Source of the DNA: Rubrivivax sp.
Lineage (GTDB): Bacteria; Pseudomonadota; Gammaproteobacteria; Burkholderiales; Burkholderiaceae_C
Assembly (NCBI GenBank): GCA_022843905.1
Contig: JALHMT010000006.1
Location: forward strand, 1-64,000
Length of the DNA: 64,000 nt
Direction: 5' to 3'
The notes beneath the pieces are model-generated. The model saw only the letters and a program-made list of their open reading frames with translations, was not told the DNA's origin and did no database searches. Within the stretch, counting starts at the first letter, position 1, and every line of letters starts with the position of its first letter. Of this stretch, positions 24,838 to 34,702 are shown piece by piece. The position numbers and the translations under genes were made by a program.

Positions 24838-26520
24838 TCAGCCCGCGACCACCAGGTTCCGCCCCGAGCACTTGGCTTCGTAAAGCCGTTGGTCGGCCAG
24901 CGCCAGGGCTCGCGCGAAGTCGACCTGGCCACTCCACGATGCCGCACCCAGACTGATGGTGACATGGCGGTCCGGCAGCAGGCTGGACCAGTTGAACTCG
25001 GCCACCGCACGCCGGATGGCATCGAGGCGCGGCACGCCCACCTGGTGGCGCAACAACAGCACGAACTCCTCGCCGCCCCACCGAGCGGCTACGTCCTCCT
25101 CACGGACGGAGGCGCCCAGGATGCGGCCTACTTCGGCCAGCACCTGGTCGCCGACGGCGTGTGAATGCTGGTCGTTGACCGACTTGAAATGGTCGATGTC
25201 GACCATCGCGACGGTCCAGTCACCGGCCAGGCCTGCCGCCCGCACGCCGGCGACCACCTGCTCAAGGTAGCGGCGGTTGCGCAGCCCCGTCAGCGTGTCG
25301 GTCAGGGCGCTTTCGCTCCAGCGCTGCGTCTCGGCGGCAAGAGATGCATTGTCGACTGCCAGGTTTTCGGCGCGGTCCAGGGCGGCTCGTTCGCGCTCCT
25401 CGATCTCATCGGCCTGGGCCGCACGCTCTGCCATCTCCAGCATCAGCGCCGTTTCCCGGTCGCGGTTGAGGCGGTCTTCGATGATGCTCTGGCGAAGCGC
25501 CTGCACGGCACCGGGGGCATCGCCCTGCGCTGCCCGCACGTCGCCGAGTGCACGGAACCACATCGGCTTCAGGTTCGGCCAGGGCAAGTGCAATCGTTGC
25601 GGGTCGGTCTTGGCCAGGGCGGCATGGGCGAAGGCCACATCGCCCGCAGCGGCTTCGACAGACACCCAATCGAAAACGCAGGCCTGGGTCGCAGGCAGAA
25701 AGTTGTGCAATTCGGCGTCGGACAGGCCGATGAGCCGCGCCTTCAGTGTCGCGTCGGGCCGCCCCTGCAGGGACAGGCCATACCCGCGAGCCACGACGAG
25801 CGACGCGGCCATGACCGGCGCGTGCGCGATCATCGGTTCGGCTTCGTCCAGTCGCCGCAACGCCTCGTCCAGCGAGACGGCCAGGACCGGCGAGCCGGCC
25901 GTGCGCTCGGCCGTGGCGGTGAGCAGAAGTGCCGTGACGAACAGCAAGCGCGCGAAGGCTATGCGGTGCGGTGTGCGCTGGGCTGCGGTGCAGGCATCGA
26001 GGTTGTCGATCGCCTGCCGAAGATGAACGATCGCTTCGGCCCATCGCCCCTGATGGAGGTTGAACTCCCCCAGCGTCACCTCGAGCAGATAGCTCGCCTC
26101 GGTGGACGATCTCGCGTGCTGTGCACCCACACGCCGCAGCAGCCCGAAGGCGCGGTCGAACTGATGACGCGACGCGTATGCCAGGGCCAACATGCCGGCC
26201 AGGCGCACACAGGCCAATGGATCCTGCGCCCGCGGCAGCCACTCCAGGCCGGGTGTGATCATGTCGGCAATGCCGGGCCAGTCGTCGTCACAGGCCAACC
26301 GTCGGGCCAGCGCCGCGTAGAACTCGACGACGTGGTTGGCCGCGTCAGAAGCAATGGCCAGGGCCAGCCCTTCTCGGGCCAGGTCGGTCATCTCGTCCAG
26401 GCGGCCCAGGTCTTCGGCAGCATCGACAGCGGCGAGAAGCTCGGACAAGCGCTCATGGCTCACGGAGTTGAGGGCTGCTGGTGCTTCGGGGTGCGGCGCG
26501 TAATGAGATGCGGATGTCAC
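24838..26520 (-). CDS. TPR-GGDEF diguanylate cyclase
   Basis: 560 aa. The first 350 residues are helical repeats of TPR type (for example VARGYGLSLQGRPD and LGDVRAAQGDAPGAVQALRQS). A coiled-coil linker (about 350-385) leads to a GGDEF domain: DTLTGLRNRRYLE, DIDHFKSVND and active-site RWGGEEF. The inhibitory-site motif RxxD (REED) sits five residues before GGEEF, so product feedback is expected. No membrane segment, so the enzyme is cytoplasmic and probably responds to a protein partner through the repeats. The start is GTG. It is divergent from a winged-helix protein built on a similar TPR plus GGDEF plan. Confidence 0.92.
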   Translation of the reverse strand: MTSASHYAPHPEAPAALNSVSHERLSELLAAVDAAEDLGRLDEMTDLAREGLALAIASDAANHVVEFYAALARRLACDDDWPGIADMITPGLEWLPRAQDPLACVRLAGMLALAYASRHQFDRAFGLLRRVGAQHARSSTEASYLLEVTLGEFNLHQGRWAEAIVHLRQAIDNLDACTAAQRTPHRIAFARLLFVTALLLTATAERTAGSPVLAVSLDEALRRLDEAEPMIAHAPVMAASLVVARGYGLSLQGRPDATLKARLIGLSDAELHNFLPATQACVFDWVSVEAAAGDVAFAHAALAKTDPQRLHLPWPNLKPMWFRALGDVRAAQGDAPGAVQALRQSIIEDRLNRDRETALMLEMAERAAQADEIEERERAALDRAENLAVDNASLAAETQRWSESALTDTLTGLRNRRYLEQVVAGVRAAGLAGDWTVAMVDIDHFKSVNDQHSHAVGDQVLAEVGRILGASVREEDVAARWGGEEFVLLLRHQVGVPRLDAIRRAVAEFNWSSLLPDRHVTISLGAASWSGQVDFARALALADQRLYEAKCSGRNLVVAG

Positions 26521-26691
26521 GGTGGATCAGCCAGGTTGCGAACAATGAACGATTCGCGGAGTGAAGCGTTCACCAGACGGGGCACCCCTGTTGTCGGCGC
26601 CTTTGCCCCGGCTCGTAAGGGCGCGCACAGCAGGCGACTCGATACTTGGAGAATACGTCCGAGCATCTCGCCCTACCTGGCACACCGCCCG

Positions 26692-28722
26692 ATGTCGAAA
26701 GCAGAAGCGTTCCCCACACCGATCTATCTCTTCGGTCCGTTCGAGTTGAACCCTGCCGCACGAGAGCTTCGAGGAGCAGCCGGCTTGTTGCCGGCCCCTC
26801 CGAAGATCTTCAACCTCTTGCTGATCCTGCTGGAGAACCGCCATCGGGTGGTCCCTCGACAGGAACTCCTGACGCTCGTATGGACCCGCCTGGAGGTGTC
26901 CCGGGGTGCCTTGCCCCAGAGCATGCTGAAGCTGCGAAAGCTGCTCGGCGGCGACAAGGACTCCGAGCGCTGGATTGCGACCGTGCGCGGCGTGGGCTAT
27001 CGCTTCGTGGGTGAAGTGCGCATCGTGTCCGCGGCTCATGACGGTAGGCCCTCGACTGCCGCTGGAACGGCGAAGCCGGAGCGTCGGACCCTGGGGGATG
27101 TCGAAGTGACACACCGCGTCGACGTGCTGAACCAGCGGGCGCAAGAGCAGGCCATCCAACTTGATCACGACGGCCTGAGGCAGACCGTGGCCACGCTGCT
27201 CGACCGCGAGGCTTGCGGTGCAGACCCGCGAGCGCGGGTGTTCGGCCTGTGCCATCAGAGCGTGCTCGATCGTCGCGCGGGTGATCTGGACAGGTGCTGG
27301 CAAACCCTGCAAAGCGCGGAACGGCTGTCCGATCAACTCGCGGTGCCGCTTTGCCAGGTGTCGGTGCTGCGCGCCATGGGGCAGTTCTTTCTTCAGTTTG
27401 TCTCCTATGCCGAGGCGATTCCCTGGTTCCACAGGGCCTTCGAGGTGGCGGATCGTGCGCGCGCGGGTTTCGAGACAGCCGATTGCGCGTTCTTTCTCGC
27501 CGGATCCATGGGGCGTGCAGGTGACGAGGCGGGCTGCGAAGAGTGGACACAACGCGCTTGTGATCTGGCACGACAGGTCAAGCCCGACTGGCTCTGGACC
27601 TACGTCTGCGCCTCCCTGGCCGGCACGCACGTCCATCTGGGGGAACGTGCCTTGGATGCGGAGGACATGCCTCGCGCACGTCGGCACTGGGTGCAGGCCC
27701 TGCAGATGCTGGACGACGCCGACGCTGCCGGCAACATCTCGGAACTGGGCCACTTCGCCACGGTGCTGCCGATCAATCGCGCCTGGGTCCGTGGCTACCT
27801 CCATCCGGAACAGCGCGTGGCGTCGATCGAGATGTTTCGGGGCATGCTTGCGACGGAGACAGTCCCTCAGATACAGCTGTCCCACCTGCTTGGTCTGACG
27901 ACCTTTCTGATCGAAGAGGGGCGACTGGAAGAAGCGCGCGGCTTCTGCGATCAGGGCCTGGCCTTGGGCGACAGCACGCGGATCTTCCGGCATCGCGTGG
28001 GCTTCCTGAGTCATGCGGCCGACATCTCCACGCGGCAAGGTCGCCATGCCGATGCCGGGCGGCAACTGCGGGCTCAACTGCGCTGGCAGGATGAAACCGC
28101 CCGGTCTGATGCCGTCCGCATCGCCAAGGTCACGGCCCTGCGCCTGCAGACCGAACGAGCCCTGGCTGTGGCGGAACTGGAGCGAAATCTGTCCTTGCAG
28201 CTGGAGTCCGAGAACCAGGCTTTGCGGCGGGAGGTGCAATTGCGTGGCACCGAAGATCGCTTCGAGCAGACCGCCGGCGTGCTGGGGGTGTCGGCCTTCA
28301 AGGTCTGGCTGATGCTGGAGCTTGCAAGAGCCCGAATGGCTCGTGAGTCGCTGGCCTTGATTCTCATCGACCTGGATGTCGGCCGTGGGGCAGGATCGGA
28401 GCCGAGGCGCAACGGTCTCGTGGCACTGGACGCCCGGCTGATCGAATGCCTCCATCCGCACCTTCGGGCCTCGGACCGCTGCACCCAACTGGATTCCGGC
28501 AGGCTGGTGGTGGCGCTCAGCCGTGCCGATGTCGACCGGGCCCGACTGGTGGCCGCACGTTTGCGTCGAGACTTGACCGCTTCCATGCCGACCCGAAGGG
28601 GCGAGCTGCCCGGGCTGTCGATCAGTGTGGTCGACGCCGCCCCGGAGCCGGACGCGGAATCGGCCTGGCGGCTTGCCAGCGGCCCGGTCCCGCTGGCACC
28701 GGAGCTGAAACCGGACCCATGA
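26692..28722 (+). CDS. Winged-helix (OmpR-type) - TPR - degenerate GGDEF regulator
   Basis: 676 aa. Residues about 8-105 form an OmpR/PhoB-type DNA-binding domain: FGPFELNPAARELRG, HRVVPRQELLTLVW, ALPQSMLKLRKLLGG and IATVRGVGYRFV. Helical TPR-like repeats follow (about 135-470), then a coiled coil and a C-terminal GGDEF fold (about 510-670). The catalytic GGDEF is replaced by DSGRL, but the inhibitory-site RxxD (RASD) is kept at the right spacing and LIDLDVG keeps the metal-region strand. The protein is thus unlikely to make c-di-GMP but could bind it, as degenerate GGDEF receptors such as PopA do. A c-di-GMP-responsive transcription factor is an inference. A very long frame reaching upstream into the cyclase gene is rejected; the ATG at 26692 is used. 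Confidence 0.87.
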   Translation: MSKAEAFPTPIYLFGPFELNPAARELRGAAGLLPAPPKIFNLLLILLENRHRVVPRQELLTLVWTRLEVSRGALPQSMLKLRKLLGGDKDSERWIATVRGVGYRFVGEVRIVSAAHDGRPSTAAGTAKPERRTLGDVEVTHRVDVLNQRAQEQAIQLDHDGLRQTVATLLDREACGADPRARVFGLCHQSVLDRRAGDLDRCWQTLQSAERLSDQLAVPLCQVSVLRAMGQFFLQFVSYAEAIPWFHRAFEVADRARAGFETADCAFFLAGSMGRAGDEAGCEEWTQRACDLARQVKPDWLWTYVCASLAGTHVHLGERALDAEDMPRARRHWVQALQMLDDADAAGNISELGHFATVLPINRAWVRGYLHPEQRVASIEMFRGMLATETVPQIQLSHLLGLTTFLIEEGRLEEARGFCDQGLALGDSTRIFRHRVGFLSHAADISTRQGRHADAGRQLRAQLRWQDETARSDAVRIAKVTALRLQTERALAVAELERNLSLQLESENQALRREVQLRGTEDRFEQTAGVLGVSAFKVWLMLELARARMARESLALILIDLDVGRGAGSEPRRNGLVALDARLIECLHPHLRASDRCTQLDSGRLVVALSRADVDRARLVAARLRRDLTASMPTRRGELPGLSISVVDAAPEPDAESAWRLASGPVPLAPELKPDP

Positions 28723-28729
28723 GTCGACT

Positions 28730-31700
28730 TCATTCAGCAGCTTGCCCGAGCTCGTTGTCGACCAGCTGATGCAGTGGCTCCGGCCGGTGCAGGAGATAGC
28801 CCTGGCCGAAGTCGACACCGATGCGCTTCAGTTCATCAAGCACATCTTCGCGTTCCACGAACTCGGCCACGGTGCGCAGGCCGGTGACCCTGGCGACCTC
28901 GACGAAGCACTTGATGGCCGCACTGTCCAGCGGATCGTCGAGCAGGTCCTGGACGTACTGGCCATCGATCTTGAGGAAGTCGACCTTCAGTTGACGCAGG
29001 TATCCGAACGACGAGGCTCCGGCGCCGAAGTCGTCGAGTGCGACGCTGACGCCCAGGTGTCTGACCTGGTCGACCAGGGCCTTGGCGTTGTCCATGTGGG
29101 TGACAGCCGAGGTTTCGGTGATCTCGAAGCAGAGCCGCTGGCGGATCTCGGCGGTGTGCAGATGCAGCAGATCGATCAGGGCCTCTCGAAACAGGGGGTC
29201 ACCAACGGACAGGCCCGACAGGTTGACGGAGACCATGCTGACGCGATCCAGATCATCGATCGACTGCAGCCACTGCAGAACATTGCGAACGACCCAGGCA
29301 TCCACGCGCGTGCTCAGGTTGAATCGTTCGGCGGCCGGGATGAAGGCGCCTGGCGAAACAAGTTGTCCGTCGTGTTCGCGAAGTCGCAGCAGCGCCTCGA
29401 CGTGCAGCCGCGAGTCGCCGGCCCGGAGAGGAACGATGCGCTGTCCATGCAGTTCGAACCGATCCTCGTCCATGGCCTGCTCGATCCGGGCGACCCATTG
29501 CATGTCGCCGTTCCGCTCGAGGATGGTGGCGTCGTCCGCCATCCAGGTGTACACGCGGTTGCGGCCGGAGTCCTTGGCCGCGAAACATGCCGCGTCCGCG
29601 GCTTTCAGGATCGATCCTGCATCGGCGAAGGCCTTGCTCTGGATCGTGACCAGACCGATGCTGGCGCTGACCCTGAAGCGTCTGCCCCCGTGGTGGAACC
29701 GATAGTGGTCCAGGCGGTCGCAGACGGCCTCGGCTGCGCGCTTGGCCTGTTCCGCGTCGCAGCTGGCCATGATGATGGCGAATTCATCGCCGCCAAGCCG
29801 TGCCACCGTGTCGCCGGCTCGTACCGACTCGGAGATCATGGCCGCCACCTGTCGCAGCAGGCTGTCGCCGACCAGGTGGCCGCAAGCGTCATTGACGAGC
29901 TTGAACTGGTCGAGGTCCAGGTAGAGCAGGGCGTGCGGCACGCTCAGGTCGGACGCAGCGGTCAGTGCGGCTTCGAGCCGCATCTCGAACTCGGACCGAT
30001 TGACGAGGTTCGTCAGCGAGTCATGCGAAGCGCGCCATGCCATCGCCTCCGCCGTGCGCTGCTGCTGCGTGACATCGCGCATGACGACGACAGCCCCGTA
30101 CGGCTCTTCAGCGGCAAGGTGGATGGGAGAGGTCGAATAGTCGATCGCCAGACCTTCGCCCTCGTGCGTGTCGATCCGTATCGGCCTCACTGACCAAACG
30201 GCGTCACCCTGTGTCATGCAGATGCGAGCGGCTTCCTCGATTTCCGGTGGCAGTGCGCCCGGCCGTTCGCAGGTCGTCGACAGCAGTTGCTCCGCAGCAC
30301 TGTTCATCCACTCCGGGATTCCCGTGGGACCGGTGGTGATCACCGCGTCGGCGATCGAGTCGAGGGTCACCTGCAGCAGGCGCTGCTGGTAGCTGAGTCG
30401 ACGTTCCAGATCCCGGGATGCTGTGGTGTCCCAGACGGCCCCGATGATGGAGACGGCCTTGCCGGATGGATCCCGCTCGATGATGGCCGAGCACCTCACG
30501 TTGCGCACCAGCCCGCCGGTCGCGGCGACACGTACCTCGTCCTGGTAGGTGACTTGCTGTTCGACGGCCTCGCGCAGTCCCTTGAGCAGACGGGAGCGAT
30601 CGTCGCGATGCAGCCATCGCAGCACGCGTCGCGGCGTCAACTCCCCGGGCTGGCCACGCAGGCCCAGCATCCTGAGGCAGGGTGGATCCCCATGCAGCGT
30701 GCGGGTGGGCAGGTCGACCGACCAGACACCCATGCCGCTGGCCATCGAAGCCGCGCTCAGACGCTTCAGTGCCACATCCAGGCGTGCACGGTCGGCGTAC
30801 CGTGAGCTCACGTCCTGCACCGATCCGAGAGTCCGCGCACCATGGTCTGCATCGACCTCGTGGCGACCGGTGACATGCAGCATCCGCCTTGGGCCCGAGC
30901 GTGTCGGCGCAGCGATGTCGAGCTGCCAGGATGTCCCTGATCGCCTGCCGCGGAGTGCGGCCCGAATCAGGCGACCCCTGTCCCCGGACTCGAGTCGACT
31001 CAGGAGCACGGAGACAGGCAAGGACCCACAGGGTTTCAGATCGAGCAGCCTGCACGTCTGCAAAGCGGGCAGGAACGTGTCCCCTTCGAGGTCGACTTCG
31101 TACGCGCCGATGGCGGCCGTTTCGCAGATGCGGTGGAGCATGCGCTGCGTCTCGTGCAGTCGTGCCTGCTGGGTCTTGGCCGAGGAGATGTCGAGGTGTG
31201 TCCCCATCATCCACTCGACCTGCGCGTCATGGGTTCGGCTGGACACCTTCCCACGTGCCAGGATCCACACCCAGTGCCCCTCCCGGTGGCGCATGCGAAA
31301 GCTGCATTCGTAGAGCAGCGATCGGCCGTCGAAGTGCTGTCGAAGGGCTTGCTGGCAACGGGCCATGTCGTCCGGATGCGTCAGGCGCATCCAGGTGTTG
31401 TGGACGTTCAGGTCTCCTAGGGAGTCCAGCGTCTGTCCCAGCATGGAAGCCCAGCGTTCGTTGAACTTCACGGCACCCGTCGAGACGTTCCACTCCCAGA
31501 TGCCGGCATTGGTGATCCGGAGAATGTCGTCCAGGCGCTGCCGCTCGGCTTCGAGTTGCTCGGCGCGCCGGCTCTGCCCGGTGGCATCGTCGCCCAGCAG
31601 CACGTTTCCGCGAGACTGGCTGTCCGACCCTGCAGAGGACTTTTGGCTGCACAGACTGTCGACTCGCCGGCGGACGCGGTGAATGCGGTCAACACCACGC

Positions 31701-31783
31701 GCAATGCGGGGCAGGCGTGCGCAGACCTGGAATCGCCGTGCAGCACCTGATCCCCGCATGACCGAGATGGGATGTGGTTTCAT
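28730..31783 (-). CDS. Multi-PAS GGDEF-EAL protein
   Basis: 1017 aa with several PAS domains (about 85-215, 330-460, 470-590), then GGDEF (about 600-760) and EAL (about 770-1010). The cyclase site ARLGGDEF and its RxxD (RAGD) are intact. The EAL site also looks complete: VEALLRL, VNLSG, FEITET, LDDFGAG, FLKIDG and AEFVERE. Either or both activities may operate. No membrane helix, so sensing is cytoplasmic, probably redox or ligand via PAS. The first 80 residues are arginine-rich and poorly structured, so the true start may be internal. It is convergent with the winged-helix gene, with only 7 bp between the stops. Confidence 0.92.
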   Translation of the reverse strand: MKPHPISVMRGSGAARRFQVCARLPRIARGVDRIHRVRRRVDSLCSQKSSAGSDSQSRGNVLLGDDATGQSRRAEQLEAERQRLDDILRITNAGIWEWNVSTGAVKFNERWASMLGQTLDSLGDLNVHNTWMRLTHPDDMARCQQALRQHFDGRSLLYECSFRMRHREGHWVWILARGKVSSRTHDAQVEWMMGTHLDISSAKTQQARLHETQRMLHRICETAAIGAYEVDLEGDTFLPALQTCRLLDLKPCGSLPVSVLLSRLESGDRGRLIRAALRGRRSGTSWQLDIAAPTRSGPRRMLHVTGRHEVDADHGARTLGSVQDVSSRYADRARLDVALKRLSAASMASGMGVWSVDLPTRTLHGDPPCLRMLGLRGQPGELTPRRVLRWLHRDDRSRLLKGLREAVEQQVTYQDEVRVAATGGLVRNVRCSAIIERDPSGKAVSIIGAVWDTTASRDLERRLSYQQRLLQVTLDSIADAVITTGPTGIPEWMNSAAEQLLSTTCERPGALPPEIEEAARICMTQGDAVWSVRPIRIDTHEGEGLAIDYSTSPIHLAAEEPYGAVVVMRDVTQQQRTAEAMAWRASHDSLTNLVNRSEFEMRLEAALTAASDLSVPHALLYLDLDQFKLVNDACGHLVGDSLLRQVAAMISESVRAGDTVARLGGDEFAIIMASCDAEQAKRAAEAVCDRLDHYRFHHGGRRFRVSASIGLVTIQSKAFADAGSILKAADAACFAAKDSGRNRVYTWMADDATILERNGDMQWVARIEQAMDEDRFELHGQRIVPLRAGDSRLHVEALLRLREHDGQLVSPGAFIPAAERFNLSTRVDAWVVRNVLQWLQSIDDLDRVSMVSVNLSGLSVGDPLFREALIDLLHLHTAEIRQRLCFEITETSAVTHMDNAKALVDQVRHLGVSVALDDFGAGASSFGYLRQLKVDFLKIDGQYVQDLLDDPLDSAAIKCFVEVARVTGLRTVAEFVEREDVLDELKRIGVDFGQGYLLHRPEPLHQLVDNELGQAAE

Positions 31784-32242
31784 GAGCGCGCGCTCGCGCC
31801 TGGGACGACGCCTGCCGCACCGCCACAGCCCTTCGGCGGCCTTCTGAAGTTCATGCCTGATGTCCCTCCTGAGGTGTTCGAGACCCCAAAAACTTCATCT
31901 TGCGAGGCAAGTTCCGTTGCAGAGTGACGATTCACCTGCACCTGTCTTGCATCGTATGGGGGAAGGCCGTGCCGAGCTCCTGGATTCGCCCTGCGTGCCA
32001 AGGCCACAGATTGAGCCATCGCGAATCCCATTGCCGAATTGCGACTGAGGCGCGCCTGCGCGCGGCGATCTACAGGCGCATGCCGACTTGCAGCTGTCGC
32101 GACATGCCTTCGGAGACCTGGTTCAAGGCCACCATCGTCGCTGCAAACGCCACCAGCACAAGAGCCGGTGGCGCGAGCGACACGCGGCAGTGCTGACGCA
32201 GGTTCAGGTGGGTCGCCGCGGGCAGGTTCGACTCTGATCGCT
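31784..32242. other. 459-bp intergenic stretch with a possible minus-strand micro-ORF
   Basis: No full gene is supported. On the minus strand a frame ending at 32070 encodes about 37 residues from a GTG: a hydrophobic segment (VSLAPPALVLVAFAATMVAL) followed by a short polar tail ending VGMRL. It could be a single-pass micro-protein, but there is no clear ribosome-binding site. The promoter of the multi-PAS gene should lie near 31790-31900. Confidence 0.3.
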
Positions 32243-32809
32243 TCAAGCGCCACAGGGGACACCCAGCCCGCCCGGTGTTGGCGACTGGATCTCCTGGGCC
32301 AGCAGGCCGCCGATGTCCAACAGAATGAGCAGCCGGTCCAGCTCGCCGTTCTTGAGCCGCGCAATGCCAGCGATGCATTCGCCTTGAGAGGCCCTGCTCA
32401 GTTCCGGCGGAGGCGCCACCGACTGCGCGTCGATGGCCACCACGTCGGAGACTGCATCCACCACCGCTCCCACGATCCGGGTGCCCAGGTTGAGCACGAT
32501 CACCGCGGTGGTGTCGATGTACTCTACGTGGGCACAACCGAGCTTCAGCCGCAGGTCCACGATGGGGACGATGGCGCCGCGCAGGTTGACCACGCCCTTC
32601 ACGCAGGGTGACGCGTCCGCGATGCGCGTGGGCGCTTCGTACGAGCGGATCTCCTGCACCTTCAGGATGTCGATGCCGTATTCCTCGGCCCCCAGCGTGA
32701 ACACCAGGTGCTCGCCATAGGGCGTTTGCCGGGCCTCGGCGGAGCGCGCCGCTTCGCTGTGCAGGGCGATCGTGCTCACTGTGTGGGTCGATTCCAGGAC
32801 TGCGTTCAT
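32243..32809 (-). CDS. cheW: CheW chemotaxis coupling protein
   Basis: 188 aa. A non-conserved N-terminus of about 30 residues is followed by the CheW fold: LVFTLGAEEYGIDILKVQEI, VKGVVNLRGAIVPIVDLR and TAVIVLNLGTRIVGAVVDAVSDVV. It links MCPs to the CheA kinase; no cheA is present in the window, so it must serve one encoded elsewhere. AGGAG lies about 6 bp before the ATG at 32809; the longer upstream frame is rejected. It starts 16 bp after the first MCP gene stop, so the two are co-transcribed. Confidence 0.95.
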   Translation of the reverse strand: MNAVLESTHTVSTIALHSEAARSAEARQTPYGEHLVFTLGAEEYGIDILKVQEIRSYEAPTRIADASPCVKGVVNLRGAIVPIVDLRLKLGCAHVEYIDTTAVIVLNLGTRIVGAVVDAVSDVVAIDAQSVAPPPELSRASQGECIAGIARLKNGELDRLLILLDIGGLLAQEIQSPTPGGLGVPCGA

Positions 32810-32825
32810 GTGCTTCTCCTGGGTC

Positions 32826-34559
32826 TCAGAACGATGCCCAGGCCTCGTCGGGCTCCGCATGCTTCGCGGTCTCCTGACGGGCGGGGCTTGACTGGCCGCC
32901 AGGCGTGGCCGGCGCCTTCGCTTTGGTCGCAGTCTTTCGAACCGCCGCCGGGGCCACCGGGGCAGCCACCGCCGCGGGGCGCATGGCGCCGTGGTGCTGG
33001 CCGCTGCCGAGCTTGAACACCGATACCGCGGCCAGCAGCTGCTGCGCCTGGTGGCGAAGGCTCTCGGCCGCCGCGGCGCTTTCCTCCACCAGCGCGGCGT
33101 TCTGCTGCGTGGTGCGGTCGATCTGCGTCACCGCTTCGCCCACCTGTTGCACGCCGCTGCGCTGCTGCTCGCTGGCCGAGCTGATCTCGCCCATGATGTC
33201 GGTCACGCGCTGCACGGCGCTCACGATCTCGGCCATGGTGGCGCCGGCCTGGTTGACCAGCGTGCTGCCGCGTTCGACCTGGGCCACGCTGGTGCCGATG
33301 AGGGCCTTGATTTCCCGGGCGGCCTCGGCGCTGCGCTGGGCGAGTGTGCGAACCTCGCCGGCCACGACCGCGAAGCCTCGACCCTGCTCCCCCGCCCGGG
33401 CCGCCTCCACGGCCGCGTTCAGGGCCAGGATGTTGGTCTGGAAGGCGATGCCGTCGATGACGCCGATGATGTCGGCGATCTTGCGCGAGCTGGCGTCGAT
33501 GCCGTTCATGGTGTCGACCACGTCGCGCACCACCTCGCCGCCCTTGGTGGCCACGGCGCTGGCGCTCTTGGCCAGCTGGTCGGCCTGGCGCGCGCTGTCG
33601 GCGTTCTGGCTGACCGTGGTGCCCAGTTGCTCCATCGAGGCAGCGGTCTGCTGCAGCGCACTGGCCTGCTGTTCGGTGCGCGAGGACAGGTCCTGGTTGC
33701 CCTGGGCGATCTGCGCGCTGGCCGTGGCCACGCCGTCGCTGCCGCTGCGCACCTGAGCCACGACGCGATCCAGGTTCTCGCGCATGGCCGACATCGAAGC
33801 AAGCACGCTTCCCGCAACAGCTTCTTCAGCGCCTGCGACCGGTCCGAGATCACCGGCGCGGATGCGTTCGGCCGCCTTTGCAAGGTCCGACGGATCAGCG
33901 CCCAGCGCACGCATCACGCTGCGTGGAATCAAGAGACCAAGTGTCCCCGCTGCCAGAACGGATGCCGTCAGCATGCTCAGCAGAAGCCAGAAAGCGACGG
34001 AAGCCTCGTGCTCGGCTCGGACCAGGGCGGCTTCGGTCAGCGTTTCGGTGTGGTGAAGGTACTTGCCAGCGGCCTCAAGCAGTTGAGTCAGCAGAGGCCT
34101 GCATTCGCGGTTCATCCTGTCGACGGCTGCGACGTGGTCACCCTTCACGGCGCTGTCAACGATGGCCAGCGCCACCGGTCCGTAGCGCTTCTCGACCAGG
34201 TCGATGGCAGCTACCAGGTCCTTCGCCTTCGGATCATCAGCAGATTCTTCGGCCGCCTTCCGCAGATCTTCCAACGACTTCAGGACGCTGGCATGGGCAG
34301 CCTGCACCGCGTCTTTTTCGGCAGCCCGGTCGGCGGCCGACGTCACCAGCACAAGGTTTCGGGCCGCCACCGCTCTGGCATTGACGGCATCGATCACATG
34401 GTTGGTGAGGACGGCGCGTTGATTCAAGCCTCTCGCGACCGAGTCGAACTGGTCCTGTGTGCGGTGCTGCGCCACCAGGCCGATGGAGGCGGTCACGGAG
34501 ACAAGGGCGGCCAGCCCTGCGAACGTGGTGATCAGCTTCTTCTTCAGTGTCAGGGGCAT
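32826..34559 (-). CDS. Methyl-accepting chemotaxis protein (4-helix-bundle sensor)
   Basis: 577 aa. A transmembrane helix (about 8-30), a periplasmic helical sensor (about 31-185) and a second helix (about 187-212) are followed by the cytoplasmic coiled coil. The hairpin tip is [35 protein letters not shown]. The C-terminus ends AWASF, fitting the x-W-x-x-F tether recognised by CheR-type methyltransferases. The segment 32979-33763 is identical to one in the next MCP gene. The gene heads directly into cheW. Confidence 0.95.
   Translation of the reverse strand: MPLTLKKKLITTFAGLAALVSVTASIGLVAQHRTQDQFDSVARGLNQRAVLTNHVIDAVNARAVAARNLVLVTSAADRAAEKDAVQAAHASVLKSLEDLRKAAEESADDPKAKDLVAAIDLVEKRYGPVALAIVDSAVKGDHVAAVDRMNRECRPLLTQLLEAAGKYLHHTETLTEAALVRAEHEASVAFWLLLSMLTASVLAAGTLGLLIPRSVMRALGADPSDLAKAAERIRAGDLGPVAGAEEAVAGSVLASMSAMRENLDRVVAQVRSGSDGVATASAQIAQGNQDLSSRTEQQASALQQTAASMEQLGTTVSQNADSARQADQLAKSASAVATKGGEVVRDVVDTMNGIDASSRKIADIIGVIDGIAFQTNILALNAAVEAARAGEQGRGFAVVAGEVRTLAQRSAEAAREIKALIGTSVAQVERGSTLVNQAGATMAEIVSAVQRVTDIMGEISSASEQQRSGVQQVGEAVTQIDRTTQQNAALVEESAAAAESLRHQAQQLLAAVSVFKLGSGQHHGAMRPAAVAAPVAPAAVRKTATKAKAPATPGGQSSPARQETAKHAEPDEAWASF
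32979..33763. repeat. 785-bp repeat, copy A (inside first MCP gene)
   Basis: Appears identical to 34862-35646 (offset 1883 bp); first mismatches are at both outer edges. It encodes the whole conserved signalling domain. Its length and lack of synonymous differences suggest recent gene conversion or duplication. Confidence 0.9.
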
Positions 34560-34702
34560 GGAAGCCCTCCTTGGGTAGGTTGTGCCTGCAGTCGCGGACT
34601 TCCTGTGGCCACGTGTTGCAGTGGCGACGCAAGGCAGGCATTGCCCTGCATCGATGGGCTGGATGTGAGGCGACTTCTAGAGATCGGGTGGCGGTCGTGT
34701 TG

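Noticed and set aside
25165-26691. N-terminal extension of the winged-helix gene across the TPR-GGDEF cyclase
   Set aside because: It is antisense to a clear GGDEF gene; the OmpR-type domain starts naturally at the ATG at 26692.
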